Shown here in pieces: positions 17,436 through 26,412 of a stretch of 64,000 nucleotides of DNA. Origin of the DNA: Fibrobacter sp. UWT2 (lineage in GTDB: Bacteria; Fibrobacterota; Fibrobacteria; Fibrobacterales; Fibrobacteraceae); the NCBI RefSeq assembly GCF_900142545.1, contig NZ_FRBF01000013.1:35267-99266 (forward strand), written 5' to 3'. The notes beneath the pieces were generated by a model. The model ran no database searches and was not told where the DNA came from. It worked only from the letters and a program-made list of their open reading frames with translations. Both the position numbers and the translations under genes were made by a program. Each line of letters begins with the position of its first letter. Position 1 is the first letter of the stretch.

Positions 17436-18598
17436 TAAATCTTGAAGATAGCGAGGATCTTTCCGATAATCGCAGGGATTCCCGGGCACAAGAAGCAGAG
17501 AATCACGCGCGTCACGCGGTTTTTCCACCAGCGCTTGACCTGCCAAATGTCATCGGTCAAAGTTTCCATTTCGGACACGCGCGGCGGCCTCATGTAGACC
17601 TGCGTCAGCGCCGTAAAGAACCCGACACCAATCAGTGGCGTAAGTCCCGTAAACGGAGCCGCGACAAGCGCCACCAAAACCGTCAGCGGATGACCGCCCG
17701 CGATAATCGTACCGAGCATGGCACCACCGCCAGTAAGCATCGCCCACTGCAAGCTGAGTTCGCCCGCCTTTTCGGCTCCCGTATGCACGCCCACGGCAAT
17801 AATGCTCGCGATGATTGCAACAGGAATTGCCCAGCCGATAATCTTCCAAATCGGAGCGCTCTTGGGAATGACGCTGATAGATTCTTCGCTAGGGAGCTCG
17901 CGGTTTTCTTCGATAATCTTTGCGATACCGTTCATATGACCGGCACCGACGACCGCCACAATCTTTTTGCCCGGAGCGTTTCTGATTTTGCTTGCGAGAA
18001 ACTGGTCGCGTTCGTCGATAAGCACCTGCTTGACTTCGGGGAAAGATTTTCCGAAATCCTGCATCATGGCACTCAAGGCATCTTGCTGTTTGATCTTGGC
18101 CAAGTCTTCTTCGCTGACTTCGGTTTTATCAAAGATGCTTGCAATGAGTCCGCCCAGCAGGCTCAGTTTGCGGTACCAGGGAGTGCAAGCCCAAGTACGC
18201 CTCAAGGTAATCTTGATGTCGCGGTCAGCGAGCACCAGTTCGGCATTCTTTTCGGCGGCGACATCGACAGCTTCTTTAAGTTCGGAGCCCGGCTTGACCC
18301 CCGTCTGGGCACCCATGCGCTTTTGGTAAGACCCAAGCACCAGGTTTGCAATCAATGTAGCCAGTTGTTTTTTCTTGATGACCTGCTTGAGGTCGGTCTT
18401 TTTCCAGCGGTCCGGATCCTTGATGGAATTCAGGCGGCCTTCGTCTAACTCTACACAAACCGTATCGGGGGATTCTGCCTCAATAGTCGCCCTCACCAAG
18501 TCCTTGGAGGCCTGGGAAATATGGGCAGTACCAATTAGAATAAACTCTCTATCGTCTTTTCTTATGCGGCAAATGTCGGAAATTTCGTTCATCGGCAT
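17423..18598 (-). CDS. TraB-family membrane protein
   Basis: A 391-residue TraB/PrgY-like protein. The N-terminal domain has FILIGTAHISQAS, VCVELDEGR and LADRDIKITLRR, and the core also has VAVVGAGHMNGI. The conserved His and Glu residues resemble those of the Tiki/TraB/EreA hydrolase clan. The C-terminal 140 residues hold about four hydrophobic segments. In Enterococcus, TraB lowers pheromone production; the bacterial chromosomal role is unknown. The start is unsure: ATG at 18598 or 18592 gives the family N-terminus, and 18622 is possible. No good ribosome-binding site is seen. Confidence 0.88.
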   Translation of the reverse strand: MPMNEISDICRIRKDDREFILIGTAHISQASKDLVRATIEAESPDTVCVELDEGRLNSIKDPDRWKKTDLKQVIKKKQLATLIANLVLGSYQKRMGAQTGVKPGSELKEAVDVAAEKNAELVLADRDIKITLRRTWACTPWYRKLSLLGGLIASIFDKTEVSEEDLAKIKQQDALSAMMQDFGKSFPEVKQVLIDERDQFLASKIRNAPGKKIVAVVGAGHMNGIAKIIEENRELPSEESISVIPKSAPIWKIIGWAIPVAIIASIIAVGVHTGAEKAGELSLQWAMLTGGGAMLGTIIAGGHPLTVLVALVAAPFTGLTPLIGVGFFTALTQVYMRPPRVSEMETLTDDIWQVKRWWKNRVTRVILCFLCPGIPAIIGKILAIFKIYQAM

Positions 18599-18710
18599 AA
18601 ATGATAGCAAGAAATGACGCATAAATTGAAAATTTTTGGCCAATTTCTGTAACTTTATCAAAAAATGTTTATATTTATATGGAAATTATATTTTTCGGAG
18701 GTTTAATCCT

Positions 18711-19322
18711 ATGAAAAAATTCTTGGCTTATTTTTCTTTGGCAGCGCTGGTTCTGACCGGCTGTGCAGGTTCTAGGTCTAACGACCCCGAGGCTCTGGAT
18801 AACGCTCTCGTGGGTTTCACCTCCTGCGTGCAGGGTGCCCGCTGGCAAGAAGCACTTGAATACGTGACTCCCAGTGAAGCTGACGCCATTGCCACTTCTG
18901 ATGGTTACGAATTCAAGGACGAATACAAGACTGCAGCTCGCCGTCTCCCGCTTTCGACGCTCCGCAAGGCCGGTCTCGAAGTGGACGGTCGCGGTCGCTT
19001 GGTCGGCATCAAGGACGCCATGGATGAAGCTAATAGCCGCTACGTGATGTCCGAAGAACAGGCCAAGGTCGGCACAAACCTCAAGCAGATGGAAGACGAA
19101 CGCGTGAAGCGTCGCATCGAACAGGGTCAGAAGATCCTCCAGGAAGAAGAGGAAGAAGCCAACCAGGAACAGGAAGAAATCGTTTACTCCAACAAGCTGA
19201 CCGACGAAGAAAAGCGTAAGTACGGCAGCACTCGCGACCTGCAGGCTCCGGAAGCCTACGAAGACGAAAGCACGCAGGAAGCCGAAGAAACCCTCTACGG
19301 CGGCGATTACGAAAATCCGTAA
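18711..19322 (+). CDS. Lipoprotein with charged coiled-coil tail
   Basis: A 203-residue protein. ATG at 18711 is preceded by a strong GGAGG at 18697-18701. The signal MKKFLAYFSLAALVLTGCAG has lipobox LTGC. The middle part (about 25-120) is a small globular domain (ALVGFTSCVQGARWQEALEYV) like those that sit in tetratricopeptide-type or NTF2-like folds. From about 120 on it is Glu/Gln/Lys-rich and probably coiled-coil, ending in an acidic tail. The strong codon bias suggests abundant expression. It is directly coupled to the next lipoprotein gene. The function is unknown. Confidence 0.85.
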   Translation: MKKFLAYFSLAALVLTGCAGSRSNDPEALDNALVGFTSCVQGARWQEALEYVTPSEADAIATSDGYEFKDEYKTAARRLPLSTLRKAGLEVDGRGRLVGIKDAMDEANSRYVMSEEQAKVGTNLKQMEDERVKRRIEQGQKILQEEEEEANQEQEEIVYSNKLTDEEKRKYGSTRDLQAPEAYEDESTQEAEETLYGGDYENP

Positions 19323-19810
19323 TGGAGCAGATGAGAATCTCTCTTAAATCTTTTGCGAAAACGGCGCTCCCAAAAGCGTCGTTTTTTGCAGTATTGCTTG
19401 CAATGCTACTGGGCCTTGCCGCCTGCGACTTGGGCCCGGATCCCGATGCAGACGGGGCACGATTCAGTAGGCGTTTTCATTACTACTACGTACAGGACTG
19501 CCGCGCCGACGCCTTTGGAGCCTATGACTGCGAAGTCCCCCAAGTACTAAGTCCATCAATGACCGTCAGCCTCCGAATCGACAGTGACGGGCTTGCCTCC
19601 CTAAACGTCGACGGCGACCCCTTCTACCTTTTGGAATCGGAATACTCTGAAGATTACGACATGGTCTATGGTGGTTACTACAACTTTTATGGTCTCTACC
19701 AACGCGATGACGAGCTGACCCTCTACAAAGATGGCCTAACCATGGCACACTGGTACCGGGAAGACATGGAAGACCGCGTTACCTACTATTTCAAGTACTT
19801 ACCAGATTGA
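19322..19810 (+). CDS. Small lipoprotein, Tyr-rich
   Basis: A 162-residue protein. The ATG overlaps the stop of the previous gene by one base; an alternative ATG at 19331 is also possible. The signal is long and ends LLGLAACDLGPD (lipobox LAAC). The mature part is acidic and rich in Tyr and Asp (FHYYYVQDC, VYGGYYNFYGLY) with two Cys that could pair. I recognise no family; beta-sandwich folding is only a guess from the alternating pattern. It lies between a lipoprotein and cmk and is probably co-transcribed with the former. Confidence 0.78.
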   Translation: MEQMRISLKSFAKTALPKASFFAVLLAMLLGLAACDLGPDPDADGARFSRRFHYYYVQDCRADAFGAYDCEVPQVLSPSMTVSLRIDSDGLASLNVDGDPFYLLESEYSEDYDMVYGGYYNFYGLYQRDDELTLYKDGLTMAHWYREDMEDRVTYYFKYLPD

Positions 19811-19846
19811 CGACGGGGCTTCAAGTTTCTAAATTTTGCCCCACTC

Positions 19847-20515
19847 ATGAGTAGTTCAGAAAATTTTGTTATCGCCCTCGATGGCGGTTCGGGTACCGGT
19901 AAGAGTACCACCGCAAAGATCGTGGCAAAGACCCTCGGCATCACCTATCTTGATACAGGCGCCATGTACCGCGCCGTGACTCTTGCAGCCCTTGAAAAAG
20001 GTTTGCCCGCCGAAGAAGGTCCCGCCATGGACGAACTGCTCGCCAACCTCACACTCGGGTTCGACTCCGAAAACCACGTGCTCATCAATGGCGTTTCTCG
20101 CGAAAGCGAAATCCGCGGCATGAAGGTGTCGAGCAACGTGAGCATTTACTGCGCACTCCCGTCGGTCCGCGCCGCCATGACCAAGCAGCAGCGCGAAATC
20201 GGCAAGAAGCAGAGTTGCATCCTGGACGGCCGCGATATCGGTACGGTCGTGTTCCCCGATGCGAAGTACAAGTTTTTCATGGTGACGGACGTGAAGGTCC
20301 GCGCCGAACGCCGCTACAAGGAACTCCTTGAAAAGGGAGAAAAGGTGACGCTCGAAGAAGTCCTCAACAACCTGGTCGAACGCGACCGCCTGGATTCTTC
20401 CCGCGCAAACGCCCCCCTCAAGAAAGCGGACGACGCTATTGAAATTGACACTACACACATCTCAATCCAACAACAGGTGCAAAAGATTCTCGACTACGTA
20501 GGTGTAGTGGCGTAG
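19847..20515 (+). CDS. cmk: Cytidylate kinase
   Basis: Phosphorylates CMP and dCMP with ATP. The 222-residue protein has the P-loop GGSGTGKSTTAK at about 11-22, then the family hallmark YLDTGAMYRAVTL, the insert region and DGRDIGTVVFPDA, plus the lid ERRYKEL and ERDRLDSSR. Its place directly before rpsA (35 bases) is the widespread cmk-rpsA order. Confidence 0.97.
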   Translation: MSSSENFVIALDGGSGTGKSTTAKIVAKTLGITYLDTGAMYRAVTLAALEKGLPAEEGPAMDELLANLTLGFDSENHVLINGVSRESEIRGMKVSSNVSIYCALPSVRAAMTKQQREIGKKQSCILDGRDIGTVVFPDAKYKFFMVTDVKVRAERRYKELLEKGEKVTLEEVLNNLVERDRLDSSRANAPLKKADDAIEIDTTHISIQQQVQKILDYVGVVA

Positions 20516-20550
20516 CCTGAATCCTTTGTTCCACAACCCCAATTAACAAT

Positions 20551-22317
20551 ATGTCTCAAAATCTCAAATTCGGTACCGCAGAAGATCTCGCTGAAATCCT
20601 CGCCGCTCAGGGCGAATGCAGCCCCGACTTCCGTAAGGCTAACGCTGACGTTTATGCCGGCATGGATTGCCTCGAACAGGGCAAGCTCGTCACCGGTAAG
20701 ATTAGCCAGGTGAACGACCAGGAAGTCTTGATCGACGTGAACTACAAGTCCGAAGGTGTCATCGACCGTGGTGAATTCAAGGACACGGACTCCCTCGAAA
20801 TCGGTTCCGAAATCGAAGTGTTTGTCGAAAAGCTCGAAGATGAAGACGGCCGTCTCATCCTTTCGAAGCAGAAGGCCGACTTCGTTCGCGTGTGGGATCG
20901 CATCCACGCTGCATTCGAAAACAACGAAGTCGTGCGCGGTACGCTCACGAAGCGTATCAAGGGCGGTGTGGTTGTCGACCTGTTCGGCATCGACGCCTTC
21001 CTCCCGGGTTCCCAGATCGACCTCCGTCAGATCCCGGACATCAACGCCCTCATTGGTCAGGAATACGACCTCAAGGTTATCAAGGTCAACAAGGCTCGCC
21101 GCAACATCGTCGTGTCTCGCCGTGTCGTTCTCGAAGAAGAACGCAACAAGCAGCGTGGCGACGTGCTCGAAACTCTCGAGAAGGGTCAGGTCCGCAAGGG
21201 TATCGTCAAGAACATCACCGACTTCGGTGCATTCATTGACCTCGGCGGCGTAGACGGCCTCCTCCACATCACCGACATGAGCTACAAGCGCATCAACCAC
21301 CCGACCGAATTGCTCCAGCTCGGCCAGGAAGTCGAAGTTATGGTTCTCGACTTCAACGACAAGAAGGAACGTATCTCTCTCGGCATGAAGCAGCTTAAGC
21401 CGCATCCGTGGAAGGACATCGCCGAACGTTATCCGGAAGGCGCTATCGTTAAGGGTAAGGTTGTTTCCATTACCGATTACGGTGCATTCGTTGAACTGGA
21501 TAGCGGCGTTGAAGGCCTCATCCACGTTTCCGAAATGTCCTGGACTCAGCATGTCAAGCACCCGTCCAAGATCCTCACCGTTGGTCAGGAAGTCGAAGCT
21601 GTCGTGCTCAAGGTTGAAGAAGATGCAGAACGTATCTCTCTCGGCATGAAGCAGCTCGAATCCGATCCGTGGGATTCTATCGAAACCGAACTTCCGCCGG
21701 GTGCCCGCGTGGTTGGTGAAATCCGCAACATCGCTTCCTTCGGCGCATTCGTCGAAATCAAGGAAGGTGTTGATGGCCTCATCCACGTTTCCGACATGTC
21801 CTGGACCAAGAAGATCACTCACCCGAACGAAATGGTCAAGAAGGGTGACAAGGTTGAATGCGTCGTGCTCGCCGTCGATAAGGAAAAGCGCCGCATTTCT
21901 CTGTCCATGAAGCACCTCACCGAAGATCCGTGGGACACCATCGACAACACCTATCCGGTGAACTCCGAAGTGAAGGGCAAGATCGTTCGCATGCTCGACC
22001 GCGGCGTCGTGGTTGAACTCGCTGACGGTATCGAAGGCTTCATCCCGGTTTCCAAGCTCACCGCTGAATACATCAAGGTTCCGGCCGATGCATTCAAGGT
22101 TGGCGACGAAGTTCCGGCCGTTGTGACCGAAATCGATCAGAACAACCGTAAGATCTTCCTCTCTGTGGTTGACTACTTCAAGAACCGTGAATCCGCTGAG
22201 CTCAAGGCTTGGATGGACTCTCACAAGCCGGGCGAATCTGGCACCACCATTGGTGAAGCCGCCGCTCCGAAGAAGAAGGCCACCAAGAAGAAGGCTGACG
22301 CTGAAGCCGAAGCTTAA
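20551..22317 (+). CDS. rpsA: 30S ribosomal protein S1
   Basis: A 588-residue protein with six S1 (OB-fold) RNA-binding repeats, each ending in the ...RISLGMKQL or RISLSMKHL pattern (for example near residues 255-285, 345-370 and 430-455). It delivers mRNA to the 30S subunit. The first two domains, which bind the ribosome, are the most diverged. A Lys/Ala tail (KKKATKKKADAEAEA) follows the last repeat. Codon use is strongly biased, as for highly expressed genes. A terminator follows. Confidence 0.97.
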   Translation: MSQNLKFGTAEDLAEILAAQGECSPDFRKANADVYAGMDCLEQGKLVTGKISQVNDQEVLIDVNYKSEGVIDRGEFKDTDSLEIGSEIEVFVEKLEDEDGRLILSKQKADFVRVWDRIHAAFENNEVVRGTLTKRIKGGVVVDLFGIDAFLPGSQIDLRQIPDINALIGQEYDLKVIKVNKARRNIVVSRRVVLEEERNKQRGDVLETLEKGQVRKGIVKNITDFGAFIDLGGVDGLLHITDMSYKRINHPTELLQLGQEVEVMVLDFNDKKERISLGMKQLKPHPWKDIAERYPEGAIVKGKVVSITDYGAFVELDSGVEGLIHVSEMSWTQHVKHPSKILTVGQEVEAVVLKVEEDAERISLGMKQLESDPWDSIETELPPGARVVGEIRNIASFGAFVEIKEGVDGLIHVSDMSWTKKITHPNEMVKKGDKVECVVLAVDKEKRRISLSMKHLTEDPWDTIDNTYPVNSEVKGKIVRMLDRGVVVELADGIEGFIPVSKLTAEYIKVPADAFKVGDEVPAVVTEIDQNNRKIFLSVVDYFKNRESAELKAWMDSHKPGESGTTIGEAAAPKKKATKKKADAEAEA

Positions 22318-22347
22318 TTAGCTTCTTCAAAAGCTTAATGCTTTAAG

Positions 22348-22380
22348 GAATCCCGCGGGTAACCGTGGGATTTCTTTTTT
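22348..22380 (+). terminator. Terminator after rpsA
   Basis: AATCCCGCGG and CCGTGGGATT form a 10-bp stem (one G-U) with loop GTAA, followed by TCTTTTTT. It lies 15 bases before the coaBC start. Confidence 0.9.
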
Positions 22381-22394
22381 CTATTTTTCGTTTC

Positions 22395-23702
22395 ATGAAC
22401 CTCGCTGGAAAGAAAATCTTGCTCGGAGTCTCGGGCGGCATTGCCGTGTACAAGAGCTGCGAGCTGTTGCGCCTGCTGCAGAAGAAGGGCGCCGAAGTGC
22501 GCGTATGCATGACCGATGCGGCTACCGAATTCGTGGCTCCGCTGACTTTTGCAAGCCTGAGCAAATGCCCCGTGTATCTAAAGAACGGAGCTGTCGAAGC
22601 GCGCCCCTTCCAGCATATCGATTTTCCGCGTTGGGCAGACCTTTATTTGGTGGTACCCGCGACAGCAAATGTCATCGGTAAATTCGCCTGCGGTATCGCC
22701 GACGATCCGGTGAGCCTTTGCTTTATGAGCTGCACGTGCCCGCGCGTGATTGCGCCGGCGATGAATGTGGCGATGTACAACTCCCCTGCGGTAAAACGCA
22801 ACCTCGAGATTTTGCGCGGTTTCGAAAACACGACCGTGCTTGAATCGCCTGCGGGTGAACTCGCCTGTGGTGAGGTGGGGCAGGGCCGTCTGATGGAACC
22901 GGCTGAGATTGCGAAGTATTTAGAGACGAGAGACGAAAAGCCCGCCCTGAGCCTGTCGAAGGGACGAGAGACAAAAGGCGAAAAGGTTCAATGCGAACCG
23001 CCCGCAATTTCTGTCGCAGTCGATATTCCGCCGACACAAGATGCAAGCCTTCCCGGCTTCGGCAAGAAGGTTCTCTTGACCGCAGGCCGCACCGAAGAAG
23101 CGATCGATCCGGTGCGCTATATTAGCAATCGCAGCAGCGGCAAGACCGCCGTGGCGCTAGCCTCGGTATTCTACGCCAACGGCTTCGAAGTCGAAGTGGT
23201 CGCAGGCCCGATGGAGGCCGAATTCCCGAAGGGCGTTCGCGTGACTAAAATCAGAAGTGCCCGCGATATGCATGACGCCGTCCTTGAACGAATGAAGAAT
23301 GCAAGCGTGCTCGTTCACTGCGCTGCAGTCGCCGACTACCGCCCGAAAGTGGCCGCTACCGAAAAGATTAAGGATAGCCGCAGCCAGCTGATTCTGGAGC
23401 TGGAACCGAACCCGAATATTTTGCGAGACAGCGTCGCCCAAAAGCGCGACGATCAAGTGATTGTCGGTTTCGCACTTGAGACCGATCACTTTGAAGAACA
23501 CGCCGCCGAAAAGCTTGCAAAGAGCGGCGCTGACGCTTTACTTTTGAACGCACCCGTGGCCACCGACTCTGGCTTTGGCCGCGACTGCGTACGCTTCGCC
23601 CTGGTGGAAACGGGCAAGCCCGTTCCACAGCTCGCCATGGGCGAGAAGGTCGATTTGGCCGAGACGATTTTGAACTTTTGCCTGGAGCGCCTGAATGGCT
23701 GA
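22395..23702 (+). CDS. coaBC: Bifunctional CoaBC (PPC synthetase / decarboxylase) with repeat-encoded linker
   Basis: Makes 4'-phosphopantetheine from phosphopantothenate and cysteine in two steps of CoA synthesis. The 435-residue protein has the CoaC flavoprotein domain at 1-175 (GVSGGIAVYK, His75 in QHIDFPRW, PAMNVAMY, ACGEVGQGRL) and the CoaB domain from about 222 (LLTAGRTEEAIDPVRYISNRSSGK, then HCAAVADYRPK). The linker at about 178-197 (RDEKPALSLSKGRETKGEK) is encoded by a dispersed DNA repeat at 22923-22979 and is absent from usual homologues (family knowledge). The ATG at 22395 gives the expected N-terminus; upstream lies the rpsA terminator. The stop overlaps the next gene by eight bases. 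Confidence 0.95.
   Translation: MNLAGKKILLGVSGGIAVYKSCELLRLLQKKGAEVRVCMTDAATEFVAPLTFASLSKCPVYLKNGAVEARPFQHIDFPRWADLYLVVPATANVIGKFACGIADDPVSLCFMSCTCPRVIAPAMNVAMYNSPAVKRNLEILRGFENTTVLESPAGELACGEVGQGRLMEPAEIAKYLETRDEKPALSLSKGRETKGEKVQCEPPAISVAVDIPPTQDASLPGFGKKVLLTAGRTEEAIDPVRYISNRSSGKTAVALASVFYANGFEVEVVAGPMEAEFPKGVRVTKIRSARDMHDAVLERMKNASVLVHCAAVADYRPKVAATEKIKDSRSQLILELEPNPNILRDSVAQKRDDQVIVGFALETDHFEEHAAEKLAKSGADALLLNAPVATDSGFGRDCVRFALVETGKPVPQLAMGEKVDLAETILNFCLERLNG
22923..22979 (+). repeat. Dispersed repeat in frame inside coaBC
   Basis: The words gagacgagagacgaaa and gggacgagagacaaaa flank ccctgagcctgtcgaaggg. The flanks match the repeat inside priA at 38904-38973 (gagacgaaagacgagag, cagacgagagacgaaa). 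The middle motif is the palindrome-like sequence that gives LSLSKG peptides in many bacterial proteins. Confidence 0.75.
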
Positions 23703-24645
23703 CGAATTTGACTTTAGCGAACTGCGCAACTACCTTTCAGGACAAATCGACCTGGGCGAAGCGGAACTCCTGCTAGACGAACCGTGGACGTTGACTCGCA
23801 AGCCCGCAATTTCGACCGCAACGACAGCGCGCCCAGCTGCGCCTGTTGCCCCGCATCCCGTTCCGCCGACTCCGACCGCAGCTCGCCCAGTGCCGCGCAA
23901 CCTGCCGCCACAATTCCCGAACAGCTCGGCAGCCGCACCAGCCGATGCACCACAAGCCCCGATTCCGGACACCACCGGATTCGCACCTTCGCTCTTCGGC
24001 GCCGTCGATGCCAAGGCAACCACGATTTCTGCCGCCAACATGCCGACCGAGCGCATCGTCAAACGTACCGCCTCCGCCTTCGAATCTGTCGATTCTCTTG
24101 ATGCATTCTACGACGCCATCAAGGGCGAAGCCATGTACGCCAGGGAAGCTGCACTTGCCCGCTATACAGGTCCCGCCAAGCCGAAATTGCTTTTCCTGCT
24201 TCCCGCCATTAAAATGGCTGAAGCTGCAAACATCTCGACAACAAGCACCGACGTTTTCTTCGGCACCGCTGTCGGACAGATGCTTTCGCGCCTGTTCGCA
24301 AGCCTAAACATCGATCAAAAAGACATCGGCATCACGTACTTCTTCAAGTCGACCGAACGCCCGCTCGCGCCGCTTCTCGAAGCCGCGCTCCGCAAGATGC
24401 TCACGAAGGAACTCAGCTTCATTCAGCCCGAAATCATGGTGACCTTCGGACAACCGCTGTTCTATCAGGTGTTCGGCAAGGGCAAGAATTTTGACGACAA
24501 CGCCGGCACCGCCATGGACTTCGCCGGCACCAAGAGCGTCGCCCTCGTAGACCCCTACCTCATGGTAAACGACAAGCAAATGAAATGGCTCACCTGGAAG
24601 GTTCACATCCCGCGCAGCGGCATGTTCACCATCGCCGCCAAGTAG
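23695..24645 (+). CDS. Uracil-DNA-glycosylase-fold protein, motifs degenerate
   Basis: A 316-residue protein. Residues 25-110 are a Pro/Ala/Thr-rich linker. The C-terminal part (about 155-310) follows the order of a family 4/5 uracil-DNA glycosylase: LLFLLPAI where GEAPG usually stands, [19 protein letters not shown] where GxAGxLLxRML stands, then [27 protein letters not shown] and a late [17 protein letters not shown] where HPS usually stands. Both catalytic motifs are altered and the Fe-S cysteines are missing, so glycosylase activity is doubtful. It overlaps coaBC by eight bases and is eight bases from the next gene. The likeness is from motif order only. Confidence 0.6.
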   Translation: MADEFDFSELRNYLSGQIDLGEAELLLDEPWTLTRKPAISTATTARPAAPVAPHPVPPTPTAARPVPRNLPPQFPNSSAAAPADAPQAPIPDTTGFAPSLFGAVDAKATTISAANMPTERIVKRTASAFESVDSLDAFYDAIKGEAMYAREAALARYTGPAKPKLLFLLPAIKMAEAANISTTSTDVFFGTAVGQMLSRLFASLNIDQKDIGITYFFKSTERPLAPLLEAALRKMLTKELSFIQPEIMVTFGQPLFYQVFGKGKNFDDNAGTAMDFAGTKSVALVDPYLMVNDKQMKWLTWKVHIPRSGMFTIAAK

Positions 24646-24652
24646 AGGCCCC

Positions 24653-25288
24653 ATGAACACTCCGAATCCGAACACGGTGCATCCGATTGCAGGCTACGAC
24701 AAGGAAATCTACGTCAAGCCTACCATCAAGAACCCGAACATTATTGTCGGGGACTTCACCTATATCGCGGATTCAGAATTCGAAAGCCATGTGACGCACC
24801 ACTACGACTTTATCGGCGATAAGCTGATTATCGGAAAGTTCTGCCAAATTGCCGCCGGCGTGGAATTCGTCATGAACGGCGCCAATCACCAGATGAATGC
24901 GGTTTCGACGTTCCCATTCTATACGCTAGAAGGTTGGAAAATGAATCCGCCCGCCAAAAGCGACATGCCGTTCAAGGGCGACACAGTCATCGGAAATGAT
25001 GTGTGGATTGGCCAAAACGCCACCATCTTGCCGGGCGTACATATCGGTGACGGCGCCATCATCGGCGCGAACAGCGTCGTCGGTAGCGATGTAGAGCCTT
25101 ATACGATTGTCGTCGGCAACCCCGCCGAAGCAATCCGCTATCGATTCGATGAAGACCTGACGGAACTTCTGCTCAAATTCAAGTGGTGGGACAAACCCAT
25201 CGAAGAAATCAACGAATTGATTCCAATTCTTACGGATAGCAATCTTGATAAAGTTAAAGCCGAAATCTGTCGGCTAATGAAGCGTTAA
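24653..25288 (+). CDS. Vat/CatB-like hexapeptide acetyltransferase
   Basis: A 211-residue left-handed beta-helix enzyme. [25 protein letters not shown], the substrate His in [32 protein letters not shown] and the tail [10 protein letters not shown] match xenobiotic acetyltransferases of the Vat (streptogramin A) group over their whole length. Such enzymes use acetyl-CoA in the cytoplasm. Whether this one acts on streptogramin, chloramphenicol or a native substrate is not known. It follows the degenerate glycosylase gene by seven bases, so it may share its transcript. Confidence 0.9.
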   Translation: MNTPNPNTVHPIAGYDKEIYVKPTIKNPNIIVGDFTYIADSEFESHVTHHYDFIGDKLIIGKFCQIAAGVEFVMNGANHQMNAVSTFPFYTLEGWKMNPPAKSDMPFKGDTVIGNDVWIGQNATILPGVHIGDGAIIGANSVVGSDVEPYTIVVGNPAEAIRYRFDEDLTELLLKFKWWDKPIEEINELIPILTDSNLDKVKAEICRLMKR

Positions 25289-25304
25289 AACGAAGCTTCA
25301 ATCA

Positions 25305-26258
25305 TTACACTTCAATCAGCGTCGCCACTAGGCAGCTATCTTTGGTGTGGCCGGAGCCGACAAAGTCGATATCCTGCGACTTATTCCAAAGAGTTTTCGC
25401 TTTCGGGTGAACGGACGCAACCGCTGCAAGTGCATTCCGCGAGAAGGCGGACAAATTGAATTCGCTGTAGTTGGAACTCACCATGAAGAGGCCGCCCTTG
25501 TTCAAGAGCGTAGCGCAATCAGCCACGAGCGGCATCAGGTGTTCGCGTACATTGAAGTTCTTGCCCTTGAAGCGGGCAAAGCTCGGCGGATCGAGCACGA
25601 TGGCATCGAACTTGAGACCTTTCTTTTGCGCCCAGTGAACGTATTCAACGGCATTGCCTCTGAAGAATTCACCCTGCTTAGGTTCGAGCCCGTTGAGGGC
25701 GTAGTTTTCGCGGCCCTTATCCAGAATCTTTGCACTGATGTCGGCATTCGTCGAAATCTCGGCACCGCCTAGACGGCCGTGCACCGAGAAGGCGCAGGTG
25801 TAGCTGAACAGATTCAACATACGGCGGTCGGCCGCACGCTCCCCCATCTCCAAGCGAATCGCACGCATGTCCAGGAACAGCCCCGGATTCACCGTATCGA
25901 GCAAATCGATGTGGAACATCGCAGAACCTTCGCGGACAACGCCCGTGGAATCTTCGGAGCGGCCCACCAGCACTTCCATCGGCGGATTTTCCAGCGACTT
26001 GCCGGAACGGGAAAGGCGTTCCTTTACCACAAGGCAAACGGGAGAAAACTTCTGCGCAATCGCATCGGCAACGGCACGCTTTTCGCGGAGCAGTTCATCG
26101 CCGAAAAACTGAATCTGGTAACGGTCGCCGAACTTGTCGAGCGTCATGCCAGGGAAACCGTCCGGCGCCCCGTTCACAATGCGAAAAGCCTCGGTAATCC
26201 CAAGCAAAGGAGCTCGTTTTTTATAAGCAGCATCTAAATTATTGATTAAATCTTTCAT
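25305..26258 (-). CDS. SAM-dependent 23S rRNA methyltransferase (RlmI-like)
   Basis: A 317-residue class I methyltransferase of the Methyltrans_SAM (RlmI/RlmK) group. The N-terminal part resembles the RlmI RNA-binding region (AFRIVNGAPDGFPGMTLDKFGD). The SAM fold has MLNLFSYTCAFSVHGRLGGA, the acidic DISAKILDKGRENY, and motif IV LDPPSFARFKG. The final VSSNYSEFN resembles RlmI SCSxxv motifs. Related enzymes make m5C or m7G in 23S rRNA; the site here is not shown. It lacks the PUA domain and is shorter than E. coli RlmI. It is convergent with the acetyltransferase. Confidence 0.85.
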   Translation of the reverse strand: MKDLINNLDAAYKKRAPLLGITEAFRIVNGAPDGFPGMTLDKFGDRYQIQFFGDELLREKRAVADAIAQKFSPVCLVVKERLSRSGKSLENPPMEVLVGRSEDSTGVVREGSAMFHIDLLDTVNPGLFLDMRAIRLEMGERAADRRMLNLFSYTCAFSVHGRLGGAEISTNADISAKILDKGRENYALNGLEPKQGEFFRGNAVEYVHWAQKKGLKFDAIVLDPPSFARFKGKNFNVREHLMPLVADCATLLNKGGLFMVSSNYSEFNLSAFSRNALAAVASVHPKAKTLWNKSQDIDFVGSGHTKDSCLVATLIEV

Positions 26259-26412
26259 AGGTATGAGGTATGAGCTCGGTCGCCTTCAGCTCCCTGAGGA
26301 ACGAGGCTTTAGTAGAAAGATAAATTTTTATTCCTAGCTGAATCCTCAATGGTGCGTAGCACCGACCTCAAAGTGAGTTTACGAACGCGCTCAAAACTCA
26401 TAGCGCGCAGCG
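26259..26412. repeat. Intergenic dispersed-repeat stretch before the RlmI-like gene
   Basis: No gene is seen. Words such as agtgagtttacgaacgcgctcaaa and catagcgcgcagcgcta match wording near 10930 (in reverse) and 33850-33895. A palindromic ggtgcgtagcacc lies near 26350. It lies between nrdR and the methyltransferase, both on the minus strand. Confidence 0.5.

Noticed and set aside
20494..22224. 576-codon minus-strand frame opposite rpsA
   Set aside because: Antisense shadow of the S1 repeats.
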